Source: an uncultured Clostridia bacterium
Lineage (GTDB): Bacteria > Bacillota > Limnochordia > Darwinibacteriales > DTU012
NCBI GenBank assembly: GCA_900019385.1
Contig: FIZJ01000009.1
Location: forward strand, 1 to 39,622
Direction of reading: 5' to 3'
Length of the DNA: 39,622 nucleotides
Shown: positions 1 through 8,610 of the stretch, one piece after another
How positions within the stretch are numbered: the first letter of the stretch is position 1
Layout: each line of letters starts with the position of its first letter
The notes under the pieces: generated by a model
Told to the model about the DNA's origin: nothing
The model's input: the letters and a program-made list of their open reading frames with translations, nothing else
Databases searched by the model: none
Program-made: the position numbers and the translations under genes

Positions 1-35
1 GTCCAGCCCGGGGAGCCATTTTTATGCCCATTTTC

Positions 36-63
36 AGCATCGGACTAGCTCCGGTGCTTTTTT
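36..63 (+). terminator. Rho-independent terminator of an upstream gene
   Basis: A 9-bp stem (36-44 with 50-58, one G-T pair) has a 5-nt loop and runs into six T residues. It should end a plus-strand transcript that enters from outside the window. Confidence 0.75.
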
Positions 64-112
64 CATTTGTCGAGGCAATCTCCTAACGCAAGAAAGCTGC
101 AGCCGCCGATCA

Positions 113-144
113 ACACTGAAGGCTTGACTCTTCGGTGTTTTTTT
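113..144 (+). terminator. Second tandem Rho-independent terminator
   Basis: A stem of ACACTGAAG (113-121) pairs with CTTCGGTGT (130-138), with one G-T pair and an 8-nt loop, and is followed by seven T residues. It lies about 50 nt after the first terminator. I recognise no gene or known RNA motif between the two. Confidence 0.75.
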
Positions 145-196
145 GTAAATATAAGATGTAGCCTTGAATGCCTGATAATTTTGGGAGTGGAGCCTT

Positions 197-874
197 GTGG
201 CCGGATATAAGTGGAAAGTGTCTATTGTTGTCTGCCTGCTTTTGGCCTGCCTGCCTGCGGCGGCCTATGGGGAGGGGCTGGAGCAGCTTCCTTCTCTGAC
301 CCGAAGGTACTATACCACCAAACCGGTCCTTGCCGAATTTGAAGTGGGAGGCTTTGTGGTCAGCTTCAGCCTGATTCTGGTGGACGAGCCTTTGCATGAG
401 CTTATGCACAGCAGGGATCCGCTGCCGCGGGAAGTGTGGAAAGGCATCACCTGGATTGGCGACCCCTTGTTCCATCTGGCGTTGGGTTTCGCCGGAGTAC
501 TGATGGGTTCGGAAGTTGGAACCGATTTATTCTACGCGTGCCTGTACAACGATGTGAACACCGCGGCGATCAAGGTATCCACCGGTATGGCGCGGCCCAA
601 AACCGGTGTTAGCACAGTGTTCACCGGGCCATCCTTCAACGATGATTTCGCGGCCATGCCGTCTGGCCACACATCTTCTTCCTTCGCGGCTGCTGGGGCC
701 TTGGCTGAGCATTTTCCCGAATGGAAGCCAGTCTTGTACACAGCGGCGGCCGCGGTAGGATTGTCCCGGATTTACCTTGACGAACACTGGCCGAGCAATG
801 TGGCCTTGGGAGCGCTGATCGGGTACTTAAGCGCCAAGCATTATTTGCATCTTAAAAAGGAGCCGCAGCAATGA
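197..874 (+). CDS. PAP2-family phosphatase, exported or membrane-associated
   Basis: This 225-aa protein starts at GTG, preceded by a GGGAGTGG ribosome site. Residues 1-25 form a signal peptide or membrane anchor. The three PAP2 (phosphatidic acid phosphatase / lipid phosphatase) signatures are visible: K126-x6-R133-P134, PSGH at 155-158, and SR at 190-191 with His197. The family normally has Asp four residues after that His; here it is Asn201. Such enzymes remove phosphate from lipid phosphates such as undecaprenyl pyrophosphate or phosphatidate at the outer membrane face, but the substrate here cannot be named. Its stop overlaps the next gene's start (ATGA), so the two are probably translationally coupled. 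Confidence 0.8.
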   Translation: MAGYKWKVSIVVCLLLACLPAAAYGEGLEQLPSLTRRYYTTKPVLAEFEVGGFVVSFSLILVDEPLHELMHSRDPLPREVWKGITWIGDPLFHLALGFAGVLMGSEVGTDLFYACLYNDVNTAAIKVSTGMARPKTGVSTVFTGPSFNDDFAAMPSGHTSSSFAAAGALAEHFPEWKPVLYTAAAAVGLSRIYLDEHWPSNVALGALIGYLSAKHYLHLKKEPQQ

Positions 875-1713
875 TCGATTATCACATCCATCTGGAAAAC
901 GGCCCGTATACGCTGGAATGGCTGGAAACATTCTGGCGCCAGGCGCAAAAACGGGGAATAACTGAAATCGGCATAACGGAGCACTGCCATAAATTCAAGG
1001 CGTTCTACCCAATGTTCGCCCCTTTGGCTGAGGGTGAAGGTAGCTGTCAGTATATGAGAGACTGGATTAGGCAGGATTTCCGGCAAGATTTGGAGCAGTA
1101 CATCAAGCTGCTTTTGGATGCCCGTGCCGCGGGGATTCCGGTGAAGATTGGACTGGAGCTTGATTATATAAGCGGCATGGAAGCTGTGGCGCGGCGGATT
1201 GTTGCTCAGTACCCTTTTGACTTTATCCTGGGTTCAGTCCATGTGATCGGCAAGTGGGGCTTTGACTTCGCGCCGGAGGTCTGGGTGGGGCATGATGTGG
1301 ACCAAGCCTACCGTGATTACTACACAACCCTTGAGCGGGCTGTCGATTCAGGATTGTTCGACATCATAGCCCATTTCGATTTGATTAAGATTTACGGGCA
1401 CAAGCCAAGCGCGGCGTTGATGCCGCGTTTGGCGGCGTCCATAGATATAATTCTATCCAAGATGGCTCAGAAACAGATAAGCCTGGAACTAAGCTCCGCC
1501 GGGTGGAGGAAACCGGTCAGCGAAATGTACCCGGCTCCAGCTATTGTAATGCGGGCCGCCGGATTGGGAATACCAGTCACTTTTGCTTCCGATGCCCATT
1601 ATCCCGAGCACGTGGGTGCCGATTGGGAACTGTTGGCTGCCGCGGCGAGAGAATGCGGCTGCCGGGAGTACAGTGTCTATGCCGGCCGGCGGCGGCAGGG
1701 AGTCCCACTGTGA
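871..1713 (+). CDS. PHP-domain hydrolase, histidinol-phosphatase (HisJ/HisK) type
   Basis: This 280-aa protein has the PHP metal-binding motifs in order: HIH near residue 5, ITEHCH near 37, LELDYI near 92, a SVH element near 125, AHFD near 163, and a C-terminal SDAHYP. That is the full set for PHP-type histidinol phosphatases (EC 3.1.3.15), which convert L-histidinol phosphate to histidinol in histidine synthesis. No other his gene lies in the window and the neighbour is a PAP2 phosphatase, so another phosphoester substrate is possible. The ATG overlaps the PAP2 stop by 4 bp. The stop codon directly abuts the stop codon of convergent spoIIP, leaving no intergenic base. Confidence 0.75.
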   Translation: MIDYHIHLENGPYTLEWLETFWRQAQKRGITEIGITEHCHKFKAFYPMFAPLAEGEGSCQYMRDWIRQDFRQDLEQYIKLLLDARAAGIPVKIGLELDYISGMEAVARRIVAQYPFDFILGSVHVIGKWGFDFAPEVWVGHDVDQAYRDYYTTLERAVDSGLFDIIAHFDLIKIYGHKPSAALMPRLAASIDIILSKMAQKQISLELSSAGWRKPVSEMYPAPAIVMRAAGLGIPVTFASDAHYPEHVGADWELLAAAARECGCREYSVYAGRRRQGVPL

Positions 1714-2838
1714 CTATCTGCGTTTAAGTCTGGCCAAGGCGGCTTTCCAACCACCGGCATTGATGATGTAGAATATGACGCCCGTTGCGGCGAGGAACAG
1801 CGCAATCCATAAGATGGTCCGGATAGCGCTCTGAGTGCCTTTGGTGGCCAGTGTCCCTTGATCCCGGTCCTGAGGTCCGTAGAAATAGAAGTCCACCACC
1901 TCGGCAAACAGCGATATGCCTCTAACTGCAGCTTCACGGCTGTTGGTGTGGGCACCGACTTCCAGCAGCAGATTGAGGGGGCTTAGGTCCTGGTTGTAAT
2001 TGCCGCGGGCGTAGAATATGCCTTTCACCAGCCCGGGATAGAGCTGATCCGCGGCGGCCTTCAGGCTTTGGGCGTATTGGCGGTTGACGCCTAGATTTTG
2101 ATTCTGCCTTCCCACAACGAATTGAACCTGGGTGATCCATTCATCGCCGATGTTTGCGGCATACGCGTCTTTCGGCGCTGCGTCGCGGTGGACATCGTAG
2201 ATGGCGTCGGGATTCTGGGCGAGCAGTTCCAGGACTGTGTTGCGGGAGCGGCGGTACGCGCCCCGATCATGGGGCAAGTGGAGGTTTTCCGAATATTCCA
2301 CGCCCACACCCAACTTTTCCAGGGACTGGGCAAAACCGCTGCCGACAGCATGGATGCCGCCTTTACCGTCAATACTGTCGGTACCGTCGGTGGGGACGTA
2401 GGATTCAGCATTGTGGGTGTGGTAGATGGCGATCAAGCCGGATTTGCCGTTTTGTTCCTGGGCTTGAGCCGGGCTTAATCCCAGGGCTTCGCGGATCTGG
2501 CGTAATGAGAAGTATTCCGCGGCCAAATCAACCTTTTCTTCCACCAGTTCGGTGTAGGCCAGGTTGTCTTTGACTTCAACCACACGGTAAAGCCGGTTGT
2601 CGCTTGTAAGATACTCATCTCCTTCATAGATGCGGCGCCCGGTCTGGGTAATCACTTCTCCGTCGGGAGTAAGCATGGTCATGTACTGGCCTGGTTCCAG
2701 CCATTCTTCCCACAATTCCTCGATATCCAAATCCTGGGCGAACTCATAGGTGATCTGGCTCAGATCCAGCGCTGTGCAGGCTGGCGCCGGCAATAGTGTC
2801 AACATAAGCAGCAGTATGGCTGCAAGAAGCCTAGTCAT
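1714..2838 (-). CDS. spoIIP: Stage II sporulation protein P (SpoIIP), peptidoglycan hydrolase
   Basis: This protein is about 374 aa from the ATG at 2838. That start is preferred over upstream ATGs because it has a better-spaced GAGG site and overlaps the end of the upstream gene by only 8 bp. It has an N-terminal signal or anchor segment, a linker, and the SpoIIP core with YHTHNAES, a DVHRD element and LLLEVGAHTNS, which supply the zinc ligands and catalytic Glu of this amidase/endopeptidase family. A C-terminal membrane helix ends near Gly-Trp-Lys. In the family, SpoIIP acts with SpoIID and SpoIIM in the mother cell to degrade septal peptidoglycan and drive engulfment. It is probably co-transcribed with the DUF1614 gene upstream. 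Confidence 0.88.
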   Translation of the reverse strand: MTRLLAAILLLMLTLLPAPACTALDLSQITYEFAQDLDIEELWEEWLEPGQYMTMLTPDGEVITQTGRRIYEGDEYLTSDNRLYRVVEVKDNLAYTELVEEKVDLAAEYFSLRQIREALGLSPAQAQEQNGKSGLIAIYHTHNAESYVPTDGTDSIDGKGGIHAVGSGFAQSLEKLGVGVEYSENLHLPHDRGAYRRSRNTVLELLAQNPDAIYDVHRDAAPKDAYAANIGDEWITQVQFVVGRQNQNLGVNRQYAQSLKAAADQLYPGLVKGIFYARGNYNQDLSPLNLLLEVGAHTNSREAAVRGISLFAEVVDFYFYGPQDRDQGTLATKGTQSAIRTILWIALFLAATGVIFYIINAGGWKAALARLKRR

Positions 2839-3484
2839 TATTGTCACCATCCTCATGACCGGCAACTGTGGCTTTGCCGCGGTGAATCCGTTCAATGATT
2901 TCACCGATGCCCTCGGCGATCAGCACAGCCAGGACACCGTTGATAACCAGGGCGTCGAATATGCCTCCGCCGCCGATGACGGTGCGGGCGTGATAAGTCT
3001 TAAGCGATATGGCCAGGATGGCCGCCAAGTCACTTAGAAACACCGCGGCGGTCGCACTGATGAATGCCGTGCGCCGGGATTTTGTGGTAAAATATGATAG
3101 AAGGCCTGCGGCGACTCCGGGTACATATAAAGGATCGATATCGAAGGGTAGCTGGCCGGGGAGTGTCGGCAGCAGCTGATCGGACAACCACAGTACCGCG
3201 GCGGCGGCCAGGCTGATGGCCAAGGCTCGGATCCGCTCATGTCTTTCAGCGGTTGCGAATAGATATATAATAACACCCAGGGGTACAAGGGCGCCAAGTT
3301 GGATACCGATGTTAGGTGTGATGGGAACCGCCGGCAGAAAGTGGGCGGCAATCAACAGCCCCAACAAAATGACGGCGGCTGTGTCGGTAAGCCGCATCCG
3401 ATCCAGGACGCGCTGCGCTGTGCCCAGCAAGATCAGAACCGCCGCGGCGGCAAGGAGAATAATACTGAAAGGCACGTTGGTCAT
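2831..3484 (-). CDS. DUF1614-type multi-spanning membrane protein
   Basis: This protein is about 217 aa. The second of two in-frame ATGs (3484) is chosen because it lies 7 nt after AGGAG; the first (3490) lies only 1 nt after it. It has at least six hydrophobic segments with little soluble sequence. A Gly-rich stretch (GGGGIFDAL) near the C-terminus, followed by a conserved helix, matches the DUF1614 membrane family of Clostridia. The function is unknown. It overlaps spoIIP by 8 bp on the same strand, which implies one transcript and suggests a sporulation-linked role by association only. Confidence 0.65.
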   Translation of the reverse strand: MTNVPFSIILLAAAAVLILLGTAQRVLDRMRLTDTAAVILLGLLIAAHFLPAVPITPNIGIQLGALVPLGVIIYLFATAERHERIRALAISLAAAAVLWLSDQLLPTLPGQLPFDIDPLYVPGVAAGLLSYFTTKSRRTAFISATAAVFLSDLAAILAISLKTYHARTVIGGGGIFDALVINGVLAVLIAEGIGEIIERIHRGKATVAGHEDGDNND

Positions 3485-3623
3485 GGTCATGCTCCTTAAG
3501 CTGTACTACAGTTAGTGTTGAACAAAACGAAGCGTGCTATACAGTTTATCGAGGCGTCATAAAAACTGGGAGCAGGATTTCATGAGTAAAAATTGAAGAT
3601 TAAGATGAAAGGGGGGCAGTCTA

Positions 3624-4475
3624 GTGAGGAACGTCTTACTGACAAAATTTGCAAGTTTGATCCCGATACTCGTATTGATGATGCTCAGCGTCAATCTTTA
3701 CATATTCGTTTCCGCTGCGGATCAGCTGAAGCCGGAAGAGCCCGGCCCCGCAGTGCTTGCTGCTGCTGCTGTTGTTTCTGAAGACAGCCTGGATATGGAC
3801 AGCAGTCCGCTTCCGTCTGAGCAGGCTGCGGATGCCGTCTCGGTGTTGGAGAAAGAGTTTGGCAGTGATGCTGCGTCGTTGGCAAGCGGAAGCAGTGCGG
3901 CGGCTCCCAGAGTGGAGAAGCCGAAACAGCAGGATCAGACGAATTATATCAGTTACCGAGTGGTGAAAGGCGACAGTTTGTATGAGATTGCGAGGTTCTT
4001 TGGAACCATTGTAGCCGCGCTGATGGAAATCAATGAGCTGAAAACAACCACAATCGGCGTTAATCAGGTCTTATTGGTACCCGATAACGGCGCCAAAGAG
4101 TATCCGGTGGGCTTGTGGCTTACCGACCAGGAAGTCCAGTGGATTGCGCAGATGATCCACGCAGAGGCCCGCGGTGAGCCCTACCTGGGGCAAGTGGCGG
4201 TAGGGGCGGTTATTATCAACCGGGTTAAAAGCCCGAAGTTTCCCAACACTGTCAAGGATGTGCTGTTTCAGGATGGTGCTTTCCAGCCGATTCGCAACGG
4301 CACGTTTTATCAAGCTGCCAGCGAACAGGCTTACCGGGCAGCGTTGGAAGCTCTAAACGGCCATGATCCGACAAACGGCGCACTGTTCTTTTTCAATCCC
4401 TCGATTTCCAAAGACCGGTTCATGCACAGCCGGACACCGGCCATCACCATTGGGCAGCACCGGTTCACATATTAG
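3624..4475 (+). CDS. LysM plus SleB/CwlJ-type cell wall hydrolase
   Basis: This 283-aa protein starts at GTG, 8 nt after an AAAGGGGGG ribosome site. It has an N-terminal membrane anchor or signal segment (about 8-30) and a low-complexity acidic linker. A LysM peptidoglycan-binding domain spans about 110-155 (YRVVKGDSLYEIARFF onward). A C-terminal Hydrolase_2 (SleB) domain spans about 165-283, with HAEARGE, GAVIINRV and a closing FMHSR...GQHRF. SleB-type enzymes are lytic transglycosylases that act on spore cortex or vegetative peptidoglycan. This order (LysM, then SleB) is typical of SleB/YkvT-like proteins. A strong terminator follows directly. Confidence 0.85.
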   Translation: MRNVLLTKFASLIPILVLMMLSVNLYIFVSAADQLKPEEPGPAVLAAAAVVSEDSLDMDSSPLPSEQAADAVSVLEKEFGSDAASLASGSSAAAPRVEKPKQQDQTNYISYRVVKGDSLYEIARFFGTIVAALMEINELKTTTIGVNQVLLVPDNGAKEYPVGLWLTDQEVQWIAQMIHAEARGEPYLGQVAVGAVIINRVKSPKFPNTVKDVLFQDGAFQPIRNGTFYQAASEQAYRAALEALNGHDPTNGALFFFNPSISKDRFMHSRTPAITIGQHRFTY

Positions 4476-4486
4476 GCAGAATAGCC

Positions 4487-4521
4487 AAAAGCCTTCGCCG
4501 AGATTAGGCGAAGGCTTTTTT
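4487..4521. terminator. Bidirectional terminator between convergent genes
   Basis: A perfect 9-bp GC-rich stem (GCCTTCGCC 4491-4499, GGCGAAGGC 4507-4515) is flanked by A and T runs, giving U-tracts on both strands. It serves the SleB-like gene on plus and the response-regulator gene on minus, whose stop codon lies 2 nt beyond it. Confidence 0.85.
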
Positions 4522-4522
4522 G

Positions 4523-5104
4523 TCACATCAGGAAATCCCGAATCTCGTTGCGCCTTGATATGCCCAGTTTGTTGTAGATAATGGAGCTGACTTTCTTGAT
4601 GTAGTTGTACGAGTAATGGAGTTGTTCCGCGATTTCGGCGTTGGTATAGCCTTGGGCCATGAGTTTGGCGATAGCCATTTCAGTGTCGTTCAACACTGCG
4701 CTTAAGCTCTCAACCTTTTCCGGATCGAGGTTTTCTTTCTTTCTGCCCATGGACAGATGTATTCTTAACCGTGCCAGCAAGATTTCTTTGACAAATGGTT
4801 TGGTGATGTAATCAACCGCGCCGGCGGTAAGGCCTTTCAGTTCATATTCAGTCTCAGTGAGCCCGGTCAGGAAGATCACCGGGATGTCAGGGTCCAGCTC
4901 CTGGATCTTCCGCAGTGTCGCATAGCCGTCCATTTTCGGCATGTCGATATCCAGGAGGATGATGTCCGGCCGCGGGCCGTAGGTTATGGCAGATATCGCT
5001 TCCTCACCCGATTTTGCCAGCATAACAGAGTATTCCGATTTAAGCAGCTGCTCCGCCATTTTCAGCAGCATCACATCATCGTCGACAACTAAGACTCTGG
5101 ACAT
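4523..5104 (-). CDS. Response regulator, receiver plus LuxR-type helix-turn-helix
   Basis: This protein is about 193 aa from the ATG at 5104, which follows AGAGGTGG; an upstream in-frame ATG lacks such a site. The receiver domain (1-120) has the acidic pocket DDD at 8-10, phospho-acceptor Asp52 (LLDIDMPKMDG), a conserved LTG and the Lys of YITKPF. The C-terminal domain (about 135-193) has the LuxR/GerE signature: TNAEIAEQL, then KKVSSIIYNKLGISRRNEI. It should bind DNA as a phosphorylation-dependent dimer. It overlaps the upstream hybrid kinase gene by 16 bp, so it is the likely last step of that phosphorelay. No target promoter is apparent. Confidence 0.85.
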   Translation of the reverse strand: MSRVLVVDDDVMLLKMAEQLLKSEYSVMLAKSGEEAISAITYGPRPDIILLDIDMPKMDGYATLRKIQELDPDIPVIFLTGLTETEYELKGLTAGAVDYITKPFVKEILLARLRIHLSMGRKKENLDPEKVESLSAVLNDTEMAIAKLMAQGYTNAEIAEQLHYSYNYIKKVSSIIYNKLGISRRNEIRDFLM

Positions 5105-7239
5105 GATTCCACCTCTTTTAACCCGGCTACCACCCGATCCCAAGTGAACATCAAAAAGGGCATGGCCACCTTGACGTACAACGTATCGCCCCGGCGCAGG
5201 TGCTCTTCCATGGCCGCCGCCTGTTTGGAAAGCTCCAACGCGCCGACAGCCAGCGCTTTGCTCTTCAATGAATGTACAGCATATGTCAGTCCCGCGAAAT
5301 CTTCCGTTTCCAGCATATCGGCGATTTCCTTCCTGCTTTCGTCCGAATGTTCCCGGAAGATACCGCTGATAGCTTTGTATTGCCCGAGATCGCCGTTGAC
5401 ATACTTCAATCCTTCGGTAACGGAGAGCCCAAAAGGCAGCAGTTTTTGATGAAGTTCAGCGGCAATCTCCTCGTTGACCGGTGTCTCTTTGTGCTTCAGC
5501 TGTATCAGCTCAGCTGGGAGCAGCTCAAGCAGCACCTGTTCCAAGTGGTTCCAAAGCACCGGTTTGGTCAGGAAGGCGGCGAATCCTGCCTCCATCAACG
5601 TTTCTTTTGTCCCCGGCAGGATATTGGCTGTAACTGCAATCACCGGTGTTTCAACACCCCGCTGCCGCAAAAGTTTCAGCGTCTCCAAGCCGTCCAAATC
5701 AGGCATCATGTAGTCCATAAGGATCAAATCGTAGCGGTGCCTTTCCGCCAAGGCCAGGCACTCCCTACCGCTAAGGGCGGTGTCGATCTGGGACAAGCTT
5801 TCTTTGAGCAGTGTCTTCATCACTTCCAGGTTCTCCTGGTTGTCGTCTACGAGCAAAATCCTGGCTGCGGGAGCGATGAAGCTTGTCCGTTCCGCGGTGA
5901 CAGCGACTTGTTTCGATTCCCACCGTCCAATTGGGGTGGGATCCACTACAGCCTGGGGCACTTCCAGTGTAAAAGTGCTGCCGTAGCCCACTTTGCTTTC
6001 CACATGGATCTTGCCCCCCATCAGATCTGTCAGCTCTCTTGCGATGGCCAAGCCAAGGCCGGAGCCTTCGATCACTCTGTGTGAAGGGAGTTCGCCGCGG
6101 GTAAACGACTGAAAAAGACGTTCCAAGTCGTTGGGGTCGATACCGATCCCCGTGTCTTTCACCGAAATGGAAAGCCAAGTATGAGCACCTTCCTGCCGCC
6201 AGCTGAACCCCAGAGTCACGAACCCTTCATTGGTGTATTTCACCGCGTTCGACAGGAAATTGACCACTACCCGCTTGATGTGGAATGCGTCGCCGTGGAG
6301 GACACTGGGAAGGCTGCGGTCCACCTGGGTTTGAAACACCAGTCCCTGCTTGGCGGCGCTTTCTCTGCCGATCACGACCAGGTCGAAAATCAGATCCGCC
6401 GTCTTGTAGTTCTCATAGACCAGTTCAAATTTACCCGATTCAATTTTGGCGATGTCCAAAATGTTGTTGATCAAGGAAAGAAGGGTCTTGCCCGCAGTCT
6501 GGATGTTCGCGGCGTAGCGGAGGATTTGGTCTGAAGTGCTTTCCCGGAGAATCATCTCATTCATGCCCAGGACAACGTTGATTGGGGTGCGGATTTCATG
6601 GCTGATGTTGGTTAAAAAAGTACTCTTGACTTTGCTTAAGGCCACAGCTTCTTCCCGGGCTTTTTCCAGCTCCCGCTGCTGCTCATAGTTCATGCGGAAA
6701 TGGTAATACATGATAATCCCCAATGAAATGCTGACCACCACGAAGGATACGACGATATCCCGGAGCATGGCCGCTTCGGACGTGAACGGCCTTACCGACT
6801 CGGGGTTGTAATAGGCGTAAAAGCACAGCCCAACATAAATGGCCAGTTCCAGCACAGTCACCGCGAGGGCCGTCCGTTCCCTGAGCATAAAAACCGAAAT
6901 GGTCACAGCAAACACAAAAAAAGTGGGCATACCGCTGAGGTAGCCATTGGAATTGAAAAAAACCGCCGGGAACAGGATCATGAACACGCAGACAACAGTG
7001 GCCAAGTAGCTGAGCTGGTAGTTCTGTGTCTTTTTGCATAAATACAGCAATCCAAAGGATACCAGCGCGATCAGGATGTTCAGGAAAAAGTGCATGATTC
7101 CTGCCCCGGTGAAAAAGGTGCTCACCGCCATGATCAGGCTGATGAAGATACCTCCGACAGCCAGGACGTTGAAAAGGCGCATCCGCAGATCGAGGTGCTT
7201 CCCGAAATAACGCTCTTGTATGGCTTTCACTTTCTCCAT
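5089..7239 (-). CDS. Hybrid sensor histidine kinase (6 TM, HisKA, HATPase, receiver, Hpt)
   Basis: This protein is about 716 aa from the ATG at 7239, which follows GGGGTAGGA; the ATG 24 nt upstream has a poor site. Six hydrophobic helices (about 22-180) form the sensor with no large external domain. A short coiled coil leads to the HisKA box with phospho-acceptor His214 (SHEIRTP). The ATPase has N (NFLSNAVKYT), G1 (DTGIGI) and G2 (GSGLGLAI) boxes. A receiver follows with Asp509 (LMDYMMPDLDG), then a C-terminal Hpt domain with His656 (AVHSLKSKA). This gives a complete His-Asp-His relay inside one protein. The LuxR-type regulator overlapping its 3' end is the obvious final acceptor. The input signal is unknown. 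Confidence 0.88.
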   Translation of the reverse strand: MEKVKAIQERYFGKHLDLRMRLFNVLAVGGIFISLIMAVSTFFTGAGIMHFFLNILIALVSFGLLYLCKKTQNYQLSYLATVVCVFMILFPAVFFNSNGYLSGMPTFFVFAVTISVFMLRERTALAVTVLELAIYVGLCFYAYYNPESVRPFTSEAAMLRDIVVSFVVVSISLGIIMYYHFRMNYEQQRELEKAREEAVALSKVKSTFLTNISHEIRTPINVVLGMNEMILRESTSDQILRYAANIQTAGKTLLSLINNILDIAKIESGKFELVYENYKTADLIFDLVVIGRESAAKQGLVFQTQVDRSLPSVLHGDAFHIKRVVVNFLSNAVKYTNEGFVTLGFSWRQEGAHTWLSISVKDTGIGIDPNDLERLFQSFTRGELPSHRVIEGSGLGLAIARELTDLMGGKIHVESKVGYGSTFTLEVPQAVVDPTPIGRWESKQVAVTAERTSFIAPAARILLVDDNQENLEVMKTLLKESLSQIDTALSGRECLALAERHRYDLILMDYMMPDLDGLETLKLLRQRGVETPVIAVTANILPGTKETLMEAGFAAFLTKPVLWNHLEQVLLELLPAELIQLKHKETPVNEEIAAELHQKLLPFGLSVTEGLKYVNGDLGQYKAISGIFREHSDESRKEIADMLETEDFAGLTYAVHSLKSKALAVGALELSKQAAAMEEHLRRGDTLYVKVAMPFLMFTWDRVVAGLKEVESCPES

Positions 7240-7337
7240 GATCCTACCCCATTTGACAATCATTTTCTTACAATAATATTACATCAAATTCTCCACTCGA
7301 TAAAGATTCCACCGGTAACCTTCGCATGTTTGCCGAC

Positions 7338-7370
7338 AAAAAACAGCGAGGGTTTCTCCCTCGCTGTTTT
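7338..7370 (-). terminator. Terminator after ackA
   Basis: An 11-bp stem (AACAGCGAGGG with CCCTCGCTGTT) has a 5-nt loop and is followed on the minus strand by a run of T. It lies about 30 nt after the ackA stop. It should also insulate the kinase gene downstream. Confidence 0.85.
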
Positions 7371-7398
7371 GGGCTGGCCAACAGCGCAAAAGCCCGAG

Positions 7399-8610
7399 TC
7401 ATTGTTTGCTCTTATTGTTGTTTTCAGTGATTAGTTTCAGTGTGTCTTTGGCGATCATGATCTCCTCATCGGTCGGGATCACATAGACTTTGACCTTGGA
7501 CTCAGGGGTAGAAAGCTCAAATTCACCGCGCTGCTGATTGACCTGGTGATCGATGGCGATGCCGAAGTAGCTCAGGTTATCGCAGATCTTGGCCCGCAGC
7601 GACGGAGTGTTCTCACCGATGCCGGCGGTGAAGGCAATGGCGTCGACGCCGTTCATGGCAGCGATATATGCGCCTATGTACTTGCGGATCCGGTATTCGT
7701 ACATATCGAAGGCCAGCATGTGCATGGGCTTCTGATCTTCCACTCCCTGGACAATGTCCCGCATGTCTCCGGCGCCGGCAATCCCGTACAATCCGGAATG
7801 CTTGTTCAGCATATTGATGATGTTCGCCATCGGCACATCTTCTTTATCCATCACATATTCCAGGGCGCTGGGGTCGATGTCCCCGCTGCGGGTGCCCATC
7901 ATCAGGCCTTCCAGAGGAGTGAAGCCCATGGAAGTATCCACGGATCTGCCGCCGTCGATTGCCGCCAGGCTGGCGCCGTTGCCCAAGTGGCAGGAGATAA
8001 TCTTAAGCTCCTTGACATCCCGGTTCATCAGCTGCGCGACCCGCAGAGCGATATAGTTGTGGCTGGTGCCGTGGAAACCGTAGCGGCGGATCCGGTAGCG
8101 CTGATACAGCTCATACGGAACTGCGTATAAATAGGCGTGCTTCGGCATGGTGGAATGGAACGCTGTATCGAAGACAGCCACCTGGGGAGTGTTCGGCATC
8201 AGTTTCATGCAGGAGCGGATACCCAGGATATTGGCGGGCATATGCAAGGGGCCGAGATCCCGCAGCTCTTCCATTTGATCCAGAGCCGTGTCGTCGACAA
8301 GGGTAGATTGCTTGAAGTACTCACCGCCGTGCAGGACCCGGTGGCCGATACCCTTGATATCATTCAAACTCTCAATGGCGCCGACTTCCGGATCAGTGAG
8401 CAAAGAGAGGCATTCCGAGATAGCCACGCTGTGCTCTGGGATCGGCTTGGTTTTGTTCACCTTTTCTCTATCCACTGCCTGATGGGTGATGATTCCATCA
8501 TTTTCGCCGATCCGCTCCACTCTGCCTTCGGCTATGACGGAATCCTTGTCCATATCGAAGAGTTTATACTTAAGTGATGAAGACCCACAGTTGATTACCA
8601 GTATTTTCAT
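7399..8610 (-). CDS. ackA: Acetate kinase
   Basis: This 403-aa protein has the usual family length. The ASKHA-fold signatures are present: NCGSSSLKYKL at the N-terminus, GFHGTSHNYIA, the TPLEGLMMGTRSGDID block and FTAGIGENTP near the C-terminus. The enzyme interconverts acetyl phosphate plus ADP with acetate plus ATP, giving substrate-level ATP during fermentation, or activating acetate. The start codon follows GGAGGAG and shares one base (TAATG) with the stop of the dehydrogenase-like gene upstream, so the two are coupled. No phosphotransacetylase gene lies alongside, unlike the common pta-ackA arrangement. Confidence 0.97.
   Translation of the reverse strand: MKILVINCGSSSLKYKLFDMDKDSVIAEGRVERIGENDGIITHQAVDREKVNKTKPIPEHSVAISECLSLLTDPEVGAIESLNDIKGIGHRVLHGGEYFKQSTLVDDTALDQMEELRDLGPLHMPANILGIRSCMKLMPNTPQVAVFDTAFHSTMPKHAYLYAVPYELYQRYRIRRYGFHGTSHNYIALRVAQLMNRDVKELKIISCHLGNGASLAAIDGGRSVDTSMGFTPLEGLMMGTRSGDIDPSALEYVMDKEDVPMANIINMLNKHSGLYGIAGAGDMRDIVQGVEDQKPMHMLAFDMYEYRIRKYIGAYIAAMNGVDAIAFTAGIGENTPSLRAKICDNLSYFGIAIDHQVNQQRGEFELSTPESKVKVYVIPTDEEIMIAKDTLKLITENNNKSKQ

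Noticed and set aside
64-125. Possible c-di-GMP (GEMM-type) riboswitch suggested by an AACGCAAG...AAGC segment
   Set aside because: The conserved GEMM core and its paired helices do not line up, and the segment lies between two terminators with no regulated start codon at the right distance.
3536-3565. Sigma-G/E-like promoter (GCTATA...CATAAAAA) before the SleB-like gene
   Set aside because: Only the -10 half is a fair match and the -35 half is poor. It is not strong enough to list as a feature.
3758-3776. Run of CTG triplets in the SleB-like gene as a phase-variable repeat
   Set aside because: It is short and a triplet unit, so length changes keep the frame. It encodes an Ala-rich linker.
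5272-6084. A 270-codon plus-strand open frame inside the hybrid kinase gene
   Set aside because: The minus strand encodes HisKA, ATPase, receiver and Hpt domains without interruption. The plus frame has no recognisable features.
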